Source: an uncultured Prevotellaceae bacterium
GTDB lineage: Bacteria > Bacteroidota > Bacteroidia > Bacteroidales > Bacteroidaceae
Length of the DNA stretch: 9,437 nt
Direction: 5' to 3'
NCBI GenBank assembly: GCA_958404085.1
Contig: CATXZX010000035.1
Location: 1 to 9,437 of the forward strand
Positions within the stretch are counted from its first letter, which is position 1. The number at the start of each line of letters is the position of its first letter. Positions 7,083-9,437 of this stretch are shown in pieces. The notes below the pieces were generated by a model, which saw only the letters and a list, made by a program, of their open reading frames with translations, was not told the origin of the DNA and made no database searches. The position numbers and the translations under genes were made by a program.

Positions 7083-8006
7083 ATGAAGCTATCGCACCTC
7101 ATCGGGGCAGCCGCCCTCAGCCTCCTTTCCCTTACGGCCTGCACACCGCAGAAGACCCTGACCGTACTGTCGTGGAACGTATGGCACGGAGGCCACTCGG
7201 AATCCTATCCCGGCAAGGGGTGCGAGGGCACCATCGGCATCCTGAAGAAGAGCCGGGCCGACGTGGTGCTGATGGTCGAAACATACGGCGCGGCACCGAT
7301 GGTGGCCGACTCGCTGGGCTACCGCTACCACCTCATATCCAGCAACCTCTGCATCTATAGCCGCTACCCCATCGTGGAGACGTATGCCTTTCCGGACATC
7401 AGCGGATTCAACTTCGGAGGGGTAAGGATAGACGTAGACGGTACACCCGTCCGCATCTTCGACACGTGGCTGCACTACCTGCCGGACGAGCGCTTAGTCC
7501 CGACCGACAGGCCGGAAGCGGAAATCATAGCCTGGGAAACGGCAGGCACCCGCGACGACGAAATCCGCCGGATTCTATCCGCCCTGCGCCCCATGCTGGC
7601 CCAGACCGACAGCATACCTGTCATCATGGGCGGCGACTTCAACACCCACTCCCACCTGGACTGGACCGAGCGTACCCGCCACCTCTACAACCACAGAGGC
7701 GCCGTCGTACGGTGGCCCGTGTCGGCAGCCATGCAGGAAGCCGGGTTCAAGGACAGCTTCCGCGAACTGAACCCCGACCCGGCCAAGAAACTGGGCGTAA
7801 CGTGGCTGACCGACGCCGACTCGCTGGAGACGGAACGCCGGATGGACCGCATCGACTTCATCTACTACCAGGGAAAGACCATCCGCGCCACCCGCTCGGA
7901 ATGCTACGACAACAGCCTGGCCAAACCGTTCGCATTCAGGGGCGAACGCTTCTTCTACCCCTCCGACCACGGCTTCGTGCTGTCGACGTTCAGGTTGCGG
8001 AAATAA
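7083..8006 (+). CDS. Endonuclease/exonuclease/phosphatase-superfamily lipoprotein
   Basis: The 307 residues start with a lipoprotein signal peptide whose lipobox LTAC places the acylated cysteine at 20, so the enzyme is anchored in the envelope. The rest is the DNase I-like EEP fold with its metal and catalytic residues in order: SWNVWHGG at 30-37 (N32), VETYG at 65-69 (E66), GGDFNTHSHLDWT at 183-195 (D185 and N187), MDRIDFIYY at 254-262 (D255 and D258), and PSDHGFVLS at 293-301 (D295 and H296). The family hydrolyses phosphodiester or phosphomonoester bonds in nucleic acids, phospholipids or inositol phosphates. The lipoprotein location favours an extracellular or periplasmic phosphate-scavenging or nuclease role, but the substrate is not determined. 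The gene seems monocistronic. It is the last GC-rich gene before the AT-rich cas12a segment. Confidence 0.92.
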   Translation: MKLSHLIGAAALSLLSLTACTPQKTLTVLSWNVWHGGHSESYPGKGCEGTIGILKKSRADVVLMVETYGAAPMVADSLGYRYHLISSNLCIYSRYPIVETYAFPDISGFNFGGVRIDVDGTPVRIFDTWLHYLPDERLVPTDRPEAEIIAWETAGTRDDEIRRILSALRPMLAQTDSIPVIMGGDFNTHSHLDWTERTRHLYNHRGAVVRWPVSAAMQEAGFKDSFRELNPDPAKKLGVTWLTDADSLETERRMDRIDFIYYQGKTIRATRSECYDNSLAKPFAFRGERFFYPSDHGFVLSTFRLRK

Positions 8007-8011
8007 CTATC

Positions 8012-8036
8012 GGAACCGGGGGCTACGGTTTCCCCC
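8012..8036 (+). terminator. Weak hairpin after the EEP lipoprotein gene
   Basis: GGAACCG at 8012-8018 can pair with CGGTTTCC at 8026-8033 with one bulged T, and a GGGGG/CCCCC pairing (8018-8022 with 8032-8036) is an alternative fold. It lies six bases after the stop. It is weaker than the other two terminators and has no U-tract. Confidence 0.4.
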
Positions 8037-8045
8037 TGCGGAAGT

Positions 8046-8081
8046 TTGGTAAACACAGACGCATACCCAATATTTTACCAA
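8046..8081. repeat. 8-bp inverted repeat at the edge of the AT-rich segment
   Basis: TTGGTAAA at 8046-8053 and TTTACCAA at 8074-8081 are perfect reverse complements separated by 20 bases. The element sits where base composition changes and upstream of the cas12a promoter. It could be a second terminator arm pair, a protein-binding site or a trace of a boundary; the sequence does not decide. Confidence 0.35.
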
Positions 8082-8127
8082 GCGATAATAATTTAAAATA
8101 ATACCCTTTTAATTACAGAGAATTTCG

Positions 8128-8135
8128 TATTTTTG
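8128..8135 (+). promoter_or_regulatory. -7 box of cas12a
   Basis: TATTTTTG matches TAnnTTTG exactly. Upstream, a T-run at 8107-8110 stands near where a -33 element would be but is not a TTTG. Transcription would begin near 8142, giving a leader of about 107 bases before the ATG at 8249 that contains a stem-loop. Confidence 0.5.
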
Positions 8136-8160
8136 GTTCGAAACATGCGATATTTGTTAT

Positions 8161-8209
8161 TGTAGCTATTCATTGCAACCTAAATGGCAGGTTTCTACGA
8201 ATAGCTATG
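8161..8209 (+). promoter_or_regulatory. Stem-loop in the cas12a leader
   Basis: TAGCTATTC at 8163-8171 pairs perfectly with GAATAGCTA at 8199-8207, and two G-U pairs (8162 with 8208, 8161 with 8209) can extend it. The loop is 27 bases. It lies between the proposed promoter and the start codon of cas12a. The region also holds pieces resembling the two halves of a type V-A direct repeat (TATTGTAGCT at 8158-8167 and TTTCTAC at 8192-8198), but no complete repeat. Function unknown; a role in cas12a control is speculation. Confidence 0.4.
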
Positions 8210-8248
8210 TTCTAATACCTAATTCAATAACTTAATATATAATATTTT

Positions 8249-9400
8249 ATGGACATATTTGAACAATTCACAGGATTATACCCCATAAGTAAAACGTTGC
8301 GTTTCGAACTCAAACCGATAGGAAAAACGTTAGAGAATATAGAGAAAAAAGGACTTATCGCTCAAGATGAACAAAGAAATCGTGAGCACCAAAAAGTAAA
8401 GGATATCATCGACCGCTATCACAAGCAATTTATCAAAATGTGTCTCCATGATTTTAAATTGAAATTAAACTCTGATGGCAATAGAGATTCTTTGGAAGAA
8501 TACATTGATTTAATCTCCAAAACCAATCGAGGTGAGATAGAAGAAAAGTTTTTCGAAGAAGTCAAAAAAAATCTACGCAAGCAGATTGCAGGTGCTTTTA
8601 AGAATGGAGCGACATTTGGAGATTTGTTCAAAAAGGAGTTGATACAGAAGCATCTTATACATATTGCCGAGTCCGATGAGGAGAAAGCAATGATAGAGAA
8701 CTTTGGCAAATTCACAACTTATTTCACGGGGTTCCACAAGAATCGCCAAAATATGTATTCCGAAGAAGAGAATTCCACTGCTATCGCTTACCGCTTAATA
8801 AACGAGAACCTACCAACATTCTACGACAACATGCGTTCTTTCGAGAAAATAGCGGAAAGTGACGTGGCGGCTCATTTTGAAAAGATAGAGGCGGACTTTC
8901 AAGAATATCTTAACGTGGAGCACATCCATGAAATGTTCCTTTTGGACTATTTCTCAATTGTGCTTACACAGGAACAGATTGAAGTATACAACCGCATTAT
9001 AGGAGGACGTTCCGAAAACAATGTAAAGATTCAAGGTATCAACGAATACGTAAACCTCTATAATCAACAACAGAAGGACAAAAGCAAGCGTCTGCCAATG
9101 CTTAAACCTTTGTACAAAATGATACTGAGCGACAGAGTAGCCATTTCCTGGTTGCCGGAAAAATTTGGAAGCGACGAGGAAATGCTAAATGCCATCAATG
9201 AGGTTATTAACTCATTGCAACCTGTCTTGAATGACGATAAAGCTAATTCTCTTAAAATCCTGCTGCAACATATTGGCGACTATGATTTGTCACGGATATA
9301 CATATCCAATGACATCGGACTTACAGATATTTCCCAACAAATGTTCGGTCAGTATGATATTTTTACGGATGGTATAAAAAAGAATATTACTGTCCGCTAA
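8249..9400 (+). CDS. cas12a: Cas12a (Cpf1) N-terminal fragment, type V-A CRISPR effector interrupted after about residue 379
   Basis: Intact Cas12a (about 1,200-1,350 residues) processes its own pre-crRNA and cuts target DNA next to a T-rich PAM. This frame gives only 383 residues. The N-terminus is typical: SKTLRFEL at 14-21 with the crRNA-contacting K15 and R18 at the same numbers as in FnCas12a and AsCas12a, then PIGKTLENI. REC1 is recognisable by FTTYFTGFHKNRQNMYS at 155-171 (R166 in the conserved NR pair), IIGGR at 250-254 and GINEYVNLYNQQ at 263-274. REC2 begins around 320 and reaches LTDISQQMFGQYD at 358-370. After about residue 379 the frame adds four unrelated residues and stops. The PI domain, WED-II/III with the crRNA-processing residues, RuvC and Nuc are all missing, so the fragment should not cleave DNA. 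Codon use is AT-rich, unlike its neighbours, suggesting transfer. Confidence 0.93.
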   Translation: MDIFEQFTGLYPISKTLRFELKPIGKTLENIEKKGLIAQDEQRNREHQKVKDIIDRYHKQFIKMCLHDFKLKLNSDGNRDSLEEYIDLISKTNRGEIEEKFFEEVKKNLRKQIAGAFKNGATFGDLFKKELIQKHLIHIAESDEEKAMIENFGKFTTYFTGFHKNRQNMYSEEENSTAIAYRLINENLPTFYDNMRSFEKIAESDVAAHFEKIEADFQEYLNVEHIHEMFLLDYFSIVLTQEQIEVYNRIIGGRSENNVKIQGINEYVNLYNQQQKDKSKRLPMLKPLYKMILSDRVAISWLPEKFGSDEEMLNAINEVINSLQPVLNDDKANSLKILLQHIGDYDLSRIYISNDIGLTDISQQMFGQYDIFTDGIKKNITVR

Positions 9401-9437
9401 ACCGTAAAGTGTTGAGTCCAACTTCTTGAAAGACAGA
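9386..9437. mobile_element. Possible end of an insertion sequence inside cas12a
   Basis: From about 9386 the DNA no longer encodes Cas12a in any forward frame, with stops at 9398-9400, 9405-9407 and 9427-9429. The segment opens near ACTGTCCGCTAAACC, a CTGTC-type start seen in many insertion-sequence ends, and CTGTC at 9390-9394 is mirrored by GACAG at 9432-9436. No transposase is visible because the window ends here. A deletion junction or an assembly artefact would look the same. Confidence 0.4.

Noticed and set aside
8564..8571. Eight-A tract in cas12a as a phase-variation switch
   Set aside because: It is in frame, encodes Lys-Lys-Asn in a normal Cas12a context, and such runs are expected in AT-rich genes.
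9375..9400. Frameshift in the A-tract at 9375-9380 as the cause of the cas12a stop
   Set aside because: Both alternative frames were read: they stop at 9405-9407 and 9427-9429 and do not resemble Cas12a.
8007..9437. CRISPR array near cas12a
   Set aside because: No complete V-A direct repeat and no regularly spaced repeats are present on either strand in the window.

Overview
The window looks like a chromosomal segment from a gut-type Bacteroidales bacterium. The evidence is a promoter -7 element of the form TAnnTTTG upstream of most genes, no Shine-Dalgarno-based starts, a large secreted discoidin-domain protein next to an AraC regulator, and two small lipoproteins. Most of the window (about 1-8030) is GC-rich, strikingly so around 4600-5250. 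The last 1.4 kb is clearly AT-rich and carries the start of a type V-A CRISPR effector gene. Genus cannot be fixed from the sequence.

Layout from left to right. (1) 1-1934, minus strand: a secreted, multi-domain F5/8 type C (discoidin) protein that runs off the left edge. (2) 1935-2191: a divergent control region with a -7 box on each strand and two TTTGCAAA boxes 42 bp apart. (3) 2192-3085, plus: an AraC-family regulator with a cupin-type sensor half. (4) A long perfect hairpin (about 3096-3153) between convergent genes. (5) 4473-3184, minus: tyrosyl-tRNA synthetase. (6) 5232-4576 and 6164-5229, minus: a TatD-like metal hydrolase and an EamA-type transporter, overlapping by four bases. (7) 6901-6275, minus: a small lipoprotein of unknown family, followed by a 17-bp hairpin terminator. 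(8) 7083-8006, plus: a lipoprotein of the endonuclease/exonuclease/phosphatase superfamily. (9) From about 8040: AT-rich DNA with an inverted repeat, a -7 box, a leader with a stem-loop, and cas12a starting at 8249.

The main point of interest is the right end. The cas12a frame is convincing from residue 1 to about 379 (WED-I, REC1 and the start of REC2) and then stops at 9398-9400. All three forward frames contain a stop between 9398 and 9429, and none continues like Cas12a, so a single frameshift does not explain the break. The last ~52 bases look like foreign DNA, most simply the end of an insertion sequence. The nuclease (RuvC/Nuc), PAM-interacting and crRNA-processing parts are absent here. 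No CRISPR array and no cas1, cas2 or cas4 is visible. The window therefore shows the left part of a type V-A locus in an AT-rich, probably transferred segment whose effector appears to have been interrupted. The other genes are ordinary housekeeping and envelope genes. I do not see a new multi-gene system. The less ordinary candidates are the cas12a leader structure and the paired boxes in front of the AraC gene.
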